From Lepisosteus oculatus (Eukaryota; Chordata; Actinopteri; Semionotiformes; Lepisosteidae), in the NCBI RefSeq assembly GCF_040954835.1, contig NC_090704.1, positions 36,460,979 through 36,524,978 on the forward strand: DNA of 64,000 nt, written 5' to 3'. This document shows, piece by piece, positions 10,026-22,630 of the stretch. Position 1 is the stretch's first letter. Each line of letters starts with the position of its first letter. Both the position numbers and the translations under genes were made by a program. The notes below the pieces were generated by a model. The model was not told where the DNA came from. It saw only the letters and a program-made list of their open reading frames with translations, and made no database searches.

Positions 10026-12763
10026 TGCGAGGTAGCAATGCTAAACACTGCTCCAGTGTACTGCACAAAAATAACACTCCTAAATACATTTTCTTGTTGG
10101 TTGGTGCTATTTCTAGTGAAATATCCTGAAACCACAATGTAAATTGCTCCAGTGAAGCAGAACACGGTTCACATTTTATTCAATATTAAATTAGCTGCTG
10201 TACCGCAGTAATTTCTAAATCTGGGTTTAGGTCCCCATCTAGTGGTTGATTGAGCAGTGACAGATGGGCTCTAACAAATCATTTGTGTCTTGTGAGTTTC
10301 ACACTTCAATATTGGGTTCTGCTTGTGAACACTCTTATGTTAGAAAAGCTTGAGACAAAGCTTTATCCTTTGATTCATAACTGTAATCACAACCACTTCT
10401 TAAGGAATTAAGCTGCTGCCATAATAAAATTTAGTATAATAATTCATCATGTTTCTCTGTAGAATGCATTTACTTTTATTGGGCTTTGATTTTCTTATTA
10501 TCGTCACTGTGAGGGGGATGTCTGTTCTGTTACATTAAGCTTCAAAATTCATTATAATGTTCTGATTATCTGCTCCAAGCCTTTCTACTCCATTTTATAT
10601 AAAATGTTCAATGATGAACATTTATACTCAAATGTTTAGATGATTAAACGCAGTTTTCTGCAAACAGAGAGTTTGTGGTGAACTCCTTAAAAAAACATTT
10701 AATCTCCAAACAGCCAAATGAGACAGAAGAAGGGTAAACAAATTTCCTCTGGATAAAATAATTATTTAACTTATATGCATTAAACAGGTTGTATGAAATA
10801 TTCCTTTTATCTAAAAATAATAAGAGCATTTTAAATTTGAGGGTGTCCACAATTTGAAAGAACAAAGTCTGTGATGGCCCAGGGAGTAGTGTAATGCAAG
10901 AATATTATTTTCCCAAACCCTTATTGCCCTTCATTCCAACTTTCCATTGCAGAGGATGAAGATAAACTGTAGGATTTTATTAATCCTTTGTAAAGGACTT
11001 GAAGGACTTTTTGAAGAGATCTTTTATATCAAACCTTTTTGGAATGCATATCCAGTAATACCCTTTCTGTTGTACAGCCTGTCATGCTAGCCTATTAAAA
11101 GAGCACCAAACGATGGATGATCATCCACTATTAAGGGCCAAACCACTACTGGTGTCTTAGACAGATACTGAGAGAGTGAAAATGAAAGAAGAATACTGCT
11201 GACATACTGTAGCTAAAAGCAGAATTTGTAAGAGAGCCTGTGAGAAACGACACTATGGGAGTCTGCGAAAGGTGTCTTAATATCAGTGAGCAAGCACTAT
11301 ATTGTTATCATAATTAAAGAAGTCCAGTGTAACTATCAGGTAAACTACGTTAAAAAGGAATTGCATTTTTAACTAGGAGCTGGGTTGTGAAAATAATTCA
11401 GACGCCAGAAATAAACAGCAGTTACTTTTGCAAGGGATTCTGTTTTTGTCTTTTCTTCTGTAGAGGGAACCCTAGCTTCTAGACATCTAGCTATCTACAC
11501 AGGGATGTTTTTCAGTTTAGACAGTTGCTCCACCCACAAGCTAGGGCTTTATTTTCCTACTGGTGTTTTTTTTTTTTTTCAAGAAACCATTTTCTGTTTG
11601 GTCTTGAACTTGCGTGTGTCTGTCTTGAACTCTGCCTTTTCAAGGCCCAAAATGTGTTTAAACCCCCCTGTAACATCACAAATGTCACCTATGTTTTGTA
11701 TATTTACGGTACGTGTCAGCTTACTTTGTCAGTAAGGAGAGGAGTTAATGGGCCTTGAAGATCTTTCCACGAATTTCTGTTTACATGACATACTGTATGA
11801 TAAGAACATATTGATTCTTAGGAAGAAACCGGATCTAAACTGGTGAAAAGCAAACCGATATCCTGTATTTTTTACAGTTCTAGACAGACATCGATTTACA
11901 TCAGTACAATATGGACTTCAATGTTCAGGGAAAATGTCGTTTTAATGCATATTACCTGCTGACCACACTGTTTAATCTTTTTCTGAAAGTACCAACTCCG
12001 ATCCATGCAATGCAACTTCCTCTCAAATTATTTATTATACGTTTAAAATTGTCAATCAGCTGGAATGAGGTCATTAGTGGAGTGCCACATGGATTAGTTC
12101 TAGGACTGCTAATTCTAGAACTCTTTTTTCACATCATCGATTCTTCAGCAGAAAGACATAAAGAGAGCCTTAGAGTAAATGCTTCTACTTCTTCATCTAT
12201 TGAGAGTAAATGCTAAAAACCAAATAGCTAAACAGCCTTGGAGTAAATGCTTATACTGCTTCATCAGTTTCGTCAATCTTTATTTTCTTGACTTTCTTTG
12301 CCTGAAACCACACTGGTTGAAGGATAGCACCTTGTCAAATGCTTTTACAGGAACTTAGCTTCACAACATCAGAGAATGTAGTCAAGTTGAAAGCACTAAT
12401 ATGCAAATGCTTACTCCACCCACATTGTGTAACTTTCTTGGCAAATAAGCATTTTCATGGCACTTGGCTACACCTCCACTCACCTGTCACTTAGCAGTGG
12501 TTGTTTTTGGATACCAATTATACAAGAGACTTGAACCACCTGGAGGCAGTTAACAATTATGCCTGCTTCAGGAGGTTCATGATATTTAAGGGCTACTCTG
12601 ACCGTATTCTTTGGCTCCAGAGCCGCCCAACCTGAAGTCTCTAGCTTCTGTGTTTCCTTGTCTTTATTTCATTTGGATTCCCTGTTCCTGTTATGCTTCT
12701 GTGTTAACTCAACTTGGATCCAGCTTTTTTTAATTTCAACAACACTTTTGTGTTACTTCACCC
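10026..12763 (+). repeat. 2.74-kb tandem duplication, unit 1
   Basis: A direct repeat of unit 2 (12766-15505). The offset is 2740 bp at the left and 2742 bp at the right, and only about ten differences were noticed, so identity is above 99%. The left junction is TGCGAGGTAGC in both units, and the right end is TTGTGTTACTTCACCC in both. Content: AT-rich flank, a LINE reverse-transcriptase fragment (11911-12216), and other retroelement debris. The segment 11738-11910 resembles 21040-21200, the 5' flank of the intact ficolin, so the unit came from within the ficolin cluster. Confidence 0.95.
11911..12216 (+). pseudogene. LINE reverse-transcriptase fragment (unit 1)
   Basis: A 101-codon frame containing SGVPHGLVLGLLILELF. 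This resembles the non-LTR retrotransposon motif SGVPQGSVLGPLLF, which precedes the catalytic YxDD motif; that motif is not present here. It is a fragment of a dead element of CR1/L2/Rex type, not a host gene. An almost identical copy is at 14653-14958. Confidence 0.7.
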
Positions 12764-12765
12764 AT

Positions 12766-15505
12766 TGCGAGGTAGCAATGCTAAACACTGCTCCAGTGTA
12801 CTGCACAAAAATAACACTCCTAAATACATTTTCTTGTTGGTTGGTGCTATTTCTAGTGAAATATCCTGAAACCACAATGTAAATTGCTCCAGTGAAGCAG
12901 AACACGGTTCACATTTTATTCAATATTAAATTAGCTGCTGTACCGCAGTAATTTCTAAATCTGGGTTTAGGTCCCCATCTAGTGGTTGATTGAGCAGTGA
13001 CAGATGGGCTCTAACAAATCATTTGTGTCTTGTGAGTTTCACACTTCAATATTGGGTTCTGCTTGTGAACACTCTTATGTTAGAAAAGCTTGAGACAAAG
13101 CTTTATCCTTTGATTCATAACTGTAATCACAACCACTTCTTAAGGAATTAAGCTGCTGCCATAATAAAATTTAGTATAATAATTCATCATGTTTCTCTGT
13201 AGAATGCATTTACTTTTATTGGGCTTTGATTTTCTTATTATCGTCACTGTGAGGGGGATGTCTGTTCTGTTACATTAAGCTTCAAAATTCATTATAATGT
13301 TCTGATTATCTGCTCCAAGCCTTTCTACTCCATTTTATATAAAATGTTCAATGATGAACATTTATACTCAAATGTTTAGATGATTAAACGCAGTTTTCTG
13401 CAAACAGAGAGTTTGTGGTGAACTCCTTAAAAAAACATTTAATCTCCAAACAGCCAAATGAGACAGAAGAAGGGTAAACAAATTTCCTCTGGATAAAATA
13501 ATTATTTAACTTATATGCATTAAACAGGTTGTATGAAATATTCCTTTTATCTAAAAATAATAAGAGCATTTTAAATTTGAGGGTGTCCACAATTTGAAAG
13601 AACAAAGTCTGTGATGGCCCAGGGAGTAGTGTAATGCAAGAATATTATTTTCCCAAACCCTTATTGCCCTTCATTCCAACTTTCCATTGCAGAGGATGAA
13701 GATAAACTGTAGGATTTTATTAATCCTTTGTAAAGGACTTGAAGGACTTTTTGAAGAGATCTTTTATATCAAACCTTTTTGGAATGCATATCCAGTAATA
13801 CCCTTTCTGTTGTACAGCCTGTCATGCTAGCCTATTAAAAGAGCACCAAACGATGGATGATCATCCACTATTAAGGGCCAAACCACTACTGGTGTCTTAG
13901 ACAGATACTGAGAGAGTGAAAATGAAAGAAGAATACTGCTGACATACTGTAGCTAAAAGCAGAATTTGTAAGAGAGCCTGTGAGAAACGACACTATGGGA
14001 ATCTGCGAAAGGCGTCTTAATATCAGTGAGCAAGCACTATATTGTTATCATAATTATAGAAGTCCAGTGTAACTATCAGGTAAACTACGTTAAAAAGGAA
14101 TTGCATTTTTAACTAGGAGCTGGGTTGTGAAAATAATTCAGACGCCAGAAATAAACAGCAGTTACTTTTGCAAGGGATTCTGTTTTTGTCTTTTCTTCTG
14201 TAGAGGGAACCCTAGCTTCTAGACATCTAGCTATCTACACAGGGATGTTTTTCAGTTTAGACAGTTGCTCCACCCACAAGCTAGGGCTTTATTTTCCTAC
14301 TGGTGTTTTTTGTTTTTTTTTCAAGAAAGCATTTTCTGTTTGGTCTTGAACTTGCGTGTGTCTGTCTTGAACTCCGCCTTTTCAAGGCCCAAAATGTGTT
14401 TAAACCCCCCTGTAACATCACAAATGTCACCTATGTTTTGTATATTTACAGTACGTGTCAGCTTACTTTGTCAGTAAGGAGAGGAGTTAAGGGGCCTTGA
14501 AGATCTTTCCACGAATTTCTGTTTACATGACATACTGTATGATAAGAACATATTGATTCTTAGGAAGAAACCGGATCTAAACTGGTGAAAAGCAAACCGA
14601 TATCCTGTATTTTTTACAGTTCTAGACAGACATCGATTTACATCAGTACAATATGGACTTCAATGTTCAGGGAAAATGTCGTTTTAATGCATATTACCTG
14701 CTGACCACACTGTTTAATCTTTTTCTGAAAGTACCAACTCCGATCCATGCAATGCAACTTCCTCTCAAATTATTTATTATACGTTTAAAATTGTCAATCA
14801 GCTGGAATGAGGTCATTAGTGGAGTGCCACATGGATTAGTTCTAGGACTGCTAATTCTAGAACTCTTTTTTCACGTCATCGATTCTTCAGCAGAAAGACA
14901 TAAAGAGAGCCTTAGAGTAAATGCTTCTACTTCTTCATCTATTGAGAGTAAATGCTAAAAACCAAATAGCTAAACAGCCTTGGAGTAAATGCTTATACTG
15001 CTTCATCAGTTTCGTCAATCTTTATTTTCTTGACTTTCTTTGCCTGAAACCACACTGGTTGAAGGATAGCACCTTGTCAAATGCTTTTACAGGAACTTAG
15101 CTTCACAACATCAGAGAATGTAGTCAAGTTGAAAGCACTAATATGCAAATGCTTACTCCACCCACATTGTGTAACTTTCTTGGCAAATAAGCATTTTCAT
15201 GGCACTTGGCTACACCTCCACTCACCTGTCACTTAGCAGTGGTTGTTTTTGGATACCAATTATACAAGAGACTTGAACCACCTGGAGGCAGTTAACAATT
15301 ATGCCTGCTTCAGGAGGTTCATGATATTTAAGGGCTACTCTGACCGTATTCTTTGGCTCCAGAGCCGCCCAACCTGAAGTCTCTAGCTTCTGTGTTTCCT
15401 TGTCTTTATTTCATTTGGATTCCCTGTTCCTGTTATGCTTCTGTGTTAACTCAACTTGGATCCAGCTTTTTTTAATTTCAACAACACTTTTGTGTTACTT
15501 CACCC
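12766..15505 (+). repeat. 2.74-kb tandem duplication, unit 2
   Basis: Copy of 10026-12763. Differences seen include G to A near 14002, T to C near 14012, A to T near 14057, the poly-T tract near 14310 (broken by a G here), T to C near 14374, G to A near 14450, T to G near 14491 and A to G near 14874. The low divergence points to a recent event or an assembly artefact. Unlike unit 1, it is followed by unrelated sequence starting GACCCAGCACC. Confidence 0.95.
14653..14958 (+). pseudogene. LINE reverse-transcriptase fragment (unit 2)
   Basis: The duplicate of 11911-12216 with one amino-acid change (I to V near the end, HIID to HVID). It has the same SGVPHGLVLG motif and the same interpretation: a retrotransposon fragment carried along in the tandem duplication. 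Confidence 0.7.
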
Positions 15506-15789
15506 GACCCAGCACCATGGGGTTGGCAAAAGGGGGCATTGCCCCCTCAACTGAACTGTCCTGCCCGTTCAGTTTTGAACAAAAGGATTTTTGAACACTT
15601 TCACTTACTTAGCTTGTGCCCTGAAAAATAGTTGTACTTTGTCAATGGTCAGATAACTACACTAACCCTGAATTCACAGTTACTACAGTACATTGGACTG
15701 TTTGATCTGCAGGAGGGCTATTTGCCCAGGAACGAAACATATTACATAGTGTCTACGTTATTTTGGGTGTCAACATTATTATGATTTTG

Positions 15790-16435
15790 TTTATAATAAT
15801 AATTAATAATAATTGCTTACACTTATATAGCGCTTTTCTGGACACTCCACTCAAAGCACTTTACAGGTAATGGGGACTCCCCTCCACCACCACCAATGTG
15901 CAGCATCCACCTCAAGGTTTTTTTTGTTGTTGTTGATTTGTGTGTGACAATTCAAAAGGGATGCACATGACAGTATTTTTGACTGCAGCCATAGTGCGCC
16001 AGAACGCTCACCACACATCAGCTATCAGTGGGGAGGAGAGCAGAGTAATATAGCCAATTCATAGAGAGGGATTATTAGGAGGCCATGATTGGTAAGGACC
16101 TATGGGAAATGTGGCCAGGACGCCGGGGTTACACCCCTACTCTTTTCGAGAAACGCCCTGGGATTTTTAATGACCACAGAGAGTCAGGACCTTGGTTTTA
16201 TGTCTCATCCGAAGGACGGCACCTGTTTAAAGTATAGTGTCCCTGTCACTATGCTGGGGCATTAGAACCCACATGGACTGCAGGGTGAGCGCCCCCTGCT
16301 GGCCCCACTAACACCTCTTCCAGCAGCAACCTTAGTTTTTCCCAGGAGGGTACTGACCAGGCTCACACTCGCTTAGCTTCAGTGGGTTACCAGTTGTGAG
16401 TTGCCAGCAGCCATATCACCCTGTTTGCTCAGGTG
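15790..16435 (-). mobile_element. 5S-rRNA-derived SINE, reverse oriented
   Basis: It runs from the tail (ACTTATATAGCGCTTTTCTG near 15820) to the 5S-like head (complement of GAGCCTGGTCAGTACC near 16360). The middle body is well preserved: AGCTATCAGTGGGGAGGA, GCCATGATTGGTAAGGACC and CCCCCTGCTGGCCCCACTAA. About 70 bp at 15912-15985 replace part of the usual body. It looks younger than the copies at 4.7 and 57 kb. Confidence 0.85.
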
Positions 16436-17039
16436 GAGCGATTCCTTGCAGTGCTGTAGTTTATCCTTATACTTACAATCGTTATATAACTAGGACTGTA
16501 GTTATAGACGTTTGTGCTTTCTATTGGTTTAAAACTATTTTTTCTTAACGATTCAGAACCTTGTTACCGTCGATGTATCTGCAAAAATGAATGCATATGG
16601 GATTTTGTCGCTCAAGGCAATAATAATCACGAGAGTGCTGATGAACATGAAACTGTACTTCATCGCTAAAAATACCAGTTTGCTCGACGTTATCTTCTAC
16701 CATGAAGCACTAGTAGTTGCATGGGTAGTTGTAATGGCTCCGTTTCAACCGAAATTTCACAGCCCTGCCGCCGGCCCTGTGCTTCACCCTAACTGTGTCT
16801 CTTGAATTCTCCTTATGCTTTGTACAGTCTACAAGAACTTAACTTTGGTTCTGACCTTGATTCTGAACTGCGTTGAATGTTTCTCTTGCCTGCCTGCACC
16901 ATGCTTATCTGTGTGTGGCTTCACCACCGTACATGTTCAATGCTACCTGTTTCCCTAGCCAGCTGACTCCCCCCCCTACACAAGGGTTCACAGATCTGCC
17001 GCTTCAGTCCACCTTAAACAGCAGATTATTACATCTTAT
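16436..17039. other. gene-free stretch before ficolin relic B
   Basis: No exon recognised. The 72-codon frame at 16587-16805 has no known domain. The text near 16.8-16.95 kb is in the style of retroelement debris also seen near 12.6 kb. Confidence 0.4.
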
Positions 17040-19990
17040 CTTAGAGAAGTGATCCAAGAAATTCAGTTGCATTGTTGTGTTTGGTGGGGAAATTATGATA
17101 TTTTCTGAAATAGGGTCTTGGTTGCTACTAGTTCGATGTCATTGTTCTTCCAGGGGGTAGTAACTGTAAGGGGAACTATATGAACAGTTGGTACACAGTG
17201 AGTACAGAGGGAGGCAAAGGCCTCCAGGTGTTCTGTGACATGGAGAAAGATGGGGTGGCTGGCTTGTGAGTGAGCTCATCTTAATTCTAAGAGTTAGAAC
17301 ATTTCTAGACAGATATATCAATTTAACAATATATTGTTTGTTCATTATAATAAAAAAAAGTTTATGCACATACTGTATACAAAGGTTATTTAAATTTATG
17401 TGGTGAAAGATGTCACAATGCTCTCACACACCGATGAATCTCACACCCACTTTGGGATGATAATGTTAATAGGTTCAACAACATGAACAAATCTACCTTA
17501 TTGGAACAAAATGTATCACAATATAAATGGTAAGTTAAAAGAAAAATAACAGGAAACATTTTCCATTAAACATTCTTATTTTAGGAGCTGTCCTACATGA
17601 AGGTGTATAGAACTATATATTTTTAGGAACTCTGTTTGTTGTGCCTTAATATTATGTTTTATCAAGCTTTGAAACAAATGGTCATTCATATTAGATTCCT
17701 TCTTTCTCTAAAATATATTTTAATCTAACATATTTCATGTATTTTTTTCCTTTTCTTCTTTTACTGTATTTATTTTGTTACTAAGATTGCCACCCGCCCG
17801 TATTTGTGCATGCAGCTTACTTCCACCCTAATTCCTATTTTCCTTATAAAAATTTCATACAGTATATAATACTTCTATTTCTAATATTGATCTTCATCAC
17901 TTTTTATGGAATCCATTCACTCCATTAACATCTTATTTTTTATTTCCAAAAAATAATTTAAACCAAATTCTCCAGGGTCATCTTAGCTTTAAATGTTTCA
18001 CAATCTTCTAGGTTAGGGTAAAAGACAGTAAGAAAAATACCTTTACTGAACATCATAATAGTTCCTTCGAAAGGGGAGTGGTTGGATTTGCACATTTCTA
18101 CCAACACTGGAATGCAGCTTATGATATTAATGCCCTGAATGCCTCAGCAGAGTCTTCTAGTCTAGCACTGTTTTTTCTTTCTAACTTATTTTTTATGACA
18201 GAGACTATTTCGTATCTTCTAATTTACACAAGAAATTATTTCATGATTAGTTCTTTTGAAACCGTATTCCCGCTCTTTCCTTGGTCTCAGATGTTCTCTG
18301 CTGAAGGTGTATTCTTGCAAATAAATTAAGCAAGTGAAATCGTTCAGTATTCTTTATTTAATTGTTTCCTTTTCAAACAACTTTTAATATCTGAAAGAAG
18401 TATCATGAAAAATAAGAGTTTTTATAAAAGGAGGTATATTTGTTTTTTAATGGAAATCATGCTATAATGTGTAGACTGTACAACTCTGGTTGTTTATTCT
18501 TTAATATTATTCATGACATTGTCTTTATAAATGTTCTGCAAAGTAGGGAAGATCTTCATTCAAAAAATTAACATGGGAGCAGTGAGAAGGAATAAGGTTA
18601 GTAGCAGAAAGAGATGTCATTATTGGGGATTGAAAGACATAAGGATTGATTTTAATAACAAATTCATTTTACATTATACTAAATTTATTAAGTTTAACAT
18701 GCTTTAACTATGGAGGGCTGAAAGAGAAATATCAGAAAGAAATGGGAGAATATAATCTACAAAAGATTACATTTCGTGACACTAGAGTATCAGTGGGGGT
18801 AGTGTTGACAAGTTATTGAGCAAACACTAATGGCCTCAGTTCCACAGCCCTGTTGAACAACTCTGAGCAGTGAGACATGATGAGATGTCACTGATTCAGT
18901 CTAAGCACAATTTCTGGAGTCCTATTCATATTAATAAATGAGTAAAAAAAGCCAAAGCATTCTAGATCATGCCAGTTTTAACAAATTTCTTGTTAATCTA
19001 ATAAAAAAATATTCCTGAATAATGGCACAAATCGCATTTATAGACAAACTATTGTGCAAAAGCATGAGAGAAATAGTCTATGCTTACCCATTGAAATTTT
19101 GTAGAAGTAATTTCATTCATTTTCTGAAGTTTTGTTTTGTCTGTCTTGTATTAAAGGGAACTTCTAATTAAGGATGTAGACAAAATATGACTTCTTTAAA
19201 ATTCTGGGAGAATAGCAGTCAGCTTCTGGGAAATTTCGTGGGCGATACTGCAGGTACAGTAAGTTCACACTTTTTATTCGTACACTGACCTCCTAGGATG
19301 TACTGTAATTCATGTCTTTCATGATCAATTCAAATATTAAATTATATTACAGAATTTAAAGTAAACTAATTATCTTTGTTTACTTTAATACTTGAAATGT
19401 ATCTTGGAAATAAACAGTAATGATTTGCATAACTTTCTTTACATGTAACTACATTAAATGGCTACAGCATCGCCTGAAAGGTTTTTCTTTTCCTTATAAG
19501 GTAACTAAGGTCTTACTGTGAAATTCCTTAGCAAATAATTTGGTTCCTTAACAAATTCCTTAACAAACTGTGTGCAGTGGTATGCAGTTGTCTTTCTAAA
19601 TTTTAACAGTTTTGAAATATCATGTTTGTTTTAGTTTTTGTTTGTAAAATAACTTCTACAGTATTTAATGTATAATGTCTTTGAAATGTTTTGTAATTCA
19701 TAAGTGATACTTATATTGCTGTTAACTGTGCCACTCTGTATGCAGTTACCTGATGGTATAACAACTGTTGTATGGCCAACATTAATAGGGGACATCATAG
19801 TTTTTCCAATTAAATCAACTGTTACCCTATAAAAGATTCAATTATTTCTCTAAGTACAGCAATATGAAAATCAGACCAAAGTGTGAGATTGATCAAGGAG
19901 CAGCACAGTAGGAAACCTTAATTATTCTCAAGGATTTTGTCATAAGGAAATATAGTTGCCAATAATACTAGCATTTAAGGGCACAACAAC
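17040..19990 (+). pseudogene. ficolin pseudogene (relic B), exons 5-8
   Basis: Collinear with the intact ficolin from the end of intron 4 to the 3' UTR. Exon 5 relic: 17154-17275, with a 15-nt in-frame deletion after the NCK codons and a 1-nt loss near its end that shifts the frame; the GTGAGTG donor is kept. Exon 6 relic: about 18081-18147, lacking roughly 50-60 nt including the codons for the GN..TEFWLG segment. Exon 7 relic: 19157-19253, with a 38-nt-scale loss and an in-frame TAG in GGAGAATAGCAG. Exon 8 relic: about 19700-19886, readable from TAACTGTGCCACT to AATATGAAAATCAGACC and continuing into a matching 3' UTR. Introns 5 and 6 also align. No exons 1-4 were found upstream. Certainly non-coding. 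Confidence 0.9.
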
Positions 19991-22540
19991 AGTTCATTCA
20001 ACATTCAAAGTTCTTGAAATTTTCTGTGCCCATCCCTGATCTTTGGTTTTCCACAACTTTTACCCTAGGTTTTTTTTAAAGATCCTTTGGTGCTTATGGT
20101 TGAATCTTGTGCTTTGAAATGCATTTAGGAACTTTGATTTATAAAGTACAAATTAGATTCAACTTCTAGGTAACATGTTTTATAGTTAACCAAATGTTAT
20201 TTATTCATAACATTCTTCAAAGCACTTGACTGGCATGGTTTTCGCTGTATTTACATCCAATAAACTGTTCGAGAACATTTTGCACAGTGTGCAAATGAGC
20301 ACAGTTTTGGTAGCGCTTGTAAAACTGAAACAACCTTCAGTAAGTATGTACTGTCTGTACAGTAATACAAATCAGTATTTTCTGATTGGTGATGCCTCCT
20401 CTCCTGTGCAAAGAGGTGTTCTATATTTAATCACTAAGGTGCTGGATATCCAAAGCTTGTATTAAATTTATATTAAATAGAAAAGTAAAGGATCTTATTC
20501 AGTCTCAACTAAATATTAGTGATGAATATTTCTAAAATGGCAATATGGGTTCTGCTTGGTTCTCCTCAGGTTATATGTGAATTTTTCAAACTCCAGAGCT
20601 ATTATAAATGCAATTCTTGTATTGACTGTTTACAAAGGAAACAAGACAGATTCAGAATACTCTTAAATTCAGATGCTTGATGTATGTGTGGTTGATTTTC
20701 TAAAGACAAGTTCAAATTTTAACCAGTAGGTTCTGCACCGTTTACACAGTTTTTTCACGCAGAGATTGGGCTGATTTACTGTACTTCAAAAAACATTCTG
20801 TCTCCAACCAGCGTGGAGATGACTTTGTCTGGGGAAAGTGAAGTGAATAGAGGCCTACTAATGTAACAGTTTTATTTAACTTACAGTTTATGGACCATGC
20901 AGGTTGTATCATACTGTACTATTAATTTGATAATTTCTCTCTAGGTGCTTATTAAATTTAAGGCCATTCTAATCTTGAACAAATACAGTATAACCAATGT
21001 TTTTAATACTTACTGTACAAACATTTGCAATTTACTTTGGCAGTGTTGGGAGGAATTAATTAAGTTAATGGAGCACTCACGAAAAGAGAATTTACATGTA
21101 CTGTGCTGTATACTAAGAAAATATTGATTGTAAGAAACAGGATCTAAATAAGTTAAGACATCTGGTGAATTTCCCAGTATTTTACCAACTTTGTTTAACA
21201 TCAAATAACAATGTGCTCAGCTACAGTATGTATCTATTGATTCATGTGACTTTCTCTGTTGTTGAATAATTATTTTTTTCAGAGTACTAACACAGTTCAC
21301 TGAAATGCAAATTATTATCAAACTGTTTGTATGTACACAAAAACCATATCAGTAAAGTGTTCCTGAAAATATTTTGAATAATTAAAATATATATGTTAAA
21401 TATTTGGCCTTTATACTTTTATAAAGTATAAAAATCCCTACAAATAGAATAATATATGTTATGCCCTGGATACTAGTTTTTCAATCAGGTTGACCTTCCC
21501 AATCTCATGTAATTGAGCAGACTATTTAAGGCTTTTCCCCGTTTATTATGTGCTCTGATATTACTAAGCTTCGCAGTACTGAGATGCCCACCTAACAATG
21601 CCTTTTCCATTCGAATCCTTAGCAAATCAGCGGGGTCATTCTATTGTACCTTCATTGTTTTTCTCTAATTATACCAACTGCTCAGGTATATTCTGGAGAA
21701 ATCACTTAAAAATTGGATTTATGAATAATTATTTTACTTATTGACTAACTGCTCGGTCAATTCCTGATTTTCACCATTTTCATAATCCCCCATTTGTTAC
21801 AATATGTAAAACCATAGATTCTTAAAAGGGCGTACTGTACTTTCTTTTTCGCATCACTGTACACATTTGGAGACTAACAAAGCTGATAAAATAGGGTGGT
21901 CTATGACATGTCTGCCACCAACAAACAACACAATCAGTGACTCCCACAGCATTCGTTTGTGTATTGTTTTTGCCAGTTTGTGTCATTAAAAGCTAAATTT
22001 GGAGATATTTTTGAATCTGTCTGACATCCGTCTGCAGCTCCAGTTATGCGGCCATTGTAGCGAGTGTGGCAAACTGCACTCGCAGCATGTGCAGAGCAGA
22101 AAGAGAGGAGCCACATCACACTACAGTTTTATTACATTTACATTAATGTAATTTACACTACATTACATTTATTACAAGTCTAATTTCACGTGGACTGTAA
22201 AAACACATGAGTATGCTATATAATGCAATATACAGCAGATATTTTATTTTTTTTATCATACCAAACAACTATCCTCTCCCAATGGCTCACTAGGTCCCCG
22301 AAAATCATACACTGCTTGCAGCAGTGCTGGAAACTCCAATGCCACTATCCTTGTGCTGTTATTAGTGTAAATATTTATTCAGCTTGTCACTCTTTGTTTG
22401 TCACTCTTTTTGTGTAAACGCCCTTTGGCTGAACACAATCATGTATGAGAACAGTCAACAGGTTTTATTGGAATTTTAAGAACATTGAAAATTGTAAATG
22501 ATAATGACACTGAAATGCAAATTAGGGAATATTATACTAA
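19991..22540. other. intergenic sequence upstream of the intact ficolin
   Basis: No gene recognised. The part 21040-21200 is related to 11738-11910 and 14480-14650 in the tandem units (shared ACATATTGATT-like, AAGAAAC and GGATCTAAA words), so it is an ancestral ficolin 5' flank. The rest is AT-rich without a classified repeat. Confidence 0.5.
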
Positions 22541-22561
22541 TGAGTTTTGGTGTGACTTTAA

Positions 22562-22569
22562 TATAAATA
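22562..22569 (+). promoter_or_regulatory. TATA box of the ficolin gene
   Basis: TATAAATA lies 62-69 bp upstream of the ATG at 22631, which would put transcription start near 22590-22600 and give a 5' UTR of about 35 bases. The same box and surroundings are conserved in relic A (6598-6605), supporting a functional promoter rather than chance. Conservation of GGTTTTATTGGAATTTTA about 100 bp further upstream marks a second possible element. Confidence 0.7.
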
Positions 22570-22630
22570 TATCCTTCACTCGTGCAGTAGGTATTCATCA
22601 ACCTAGAGCAGACAGAATAGGACCAGCAGA

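Noticed and set aside
11911-12216. 101-codon open frame, repeated at 14653, as a host gene
   Set aside because: It carries the reverse-transcriptase motif SGVPHGLVLG of a LINE and has no start or splice context. Its apparent conservation is due only to the recent tandem duplication.
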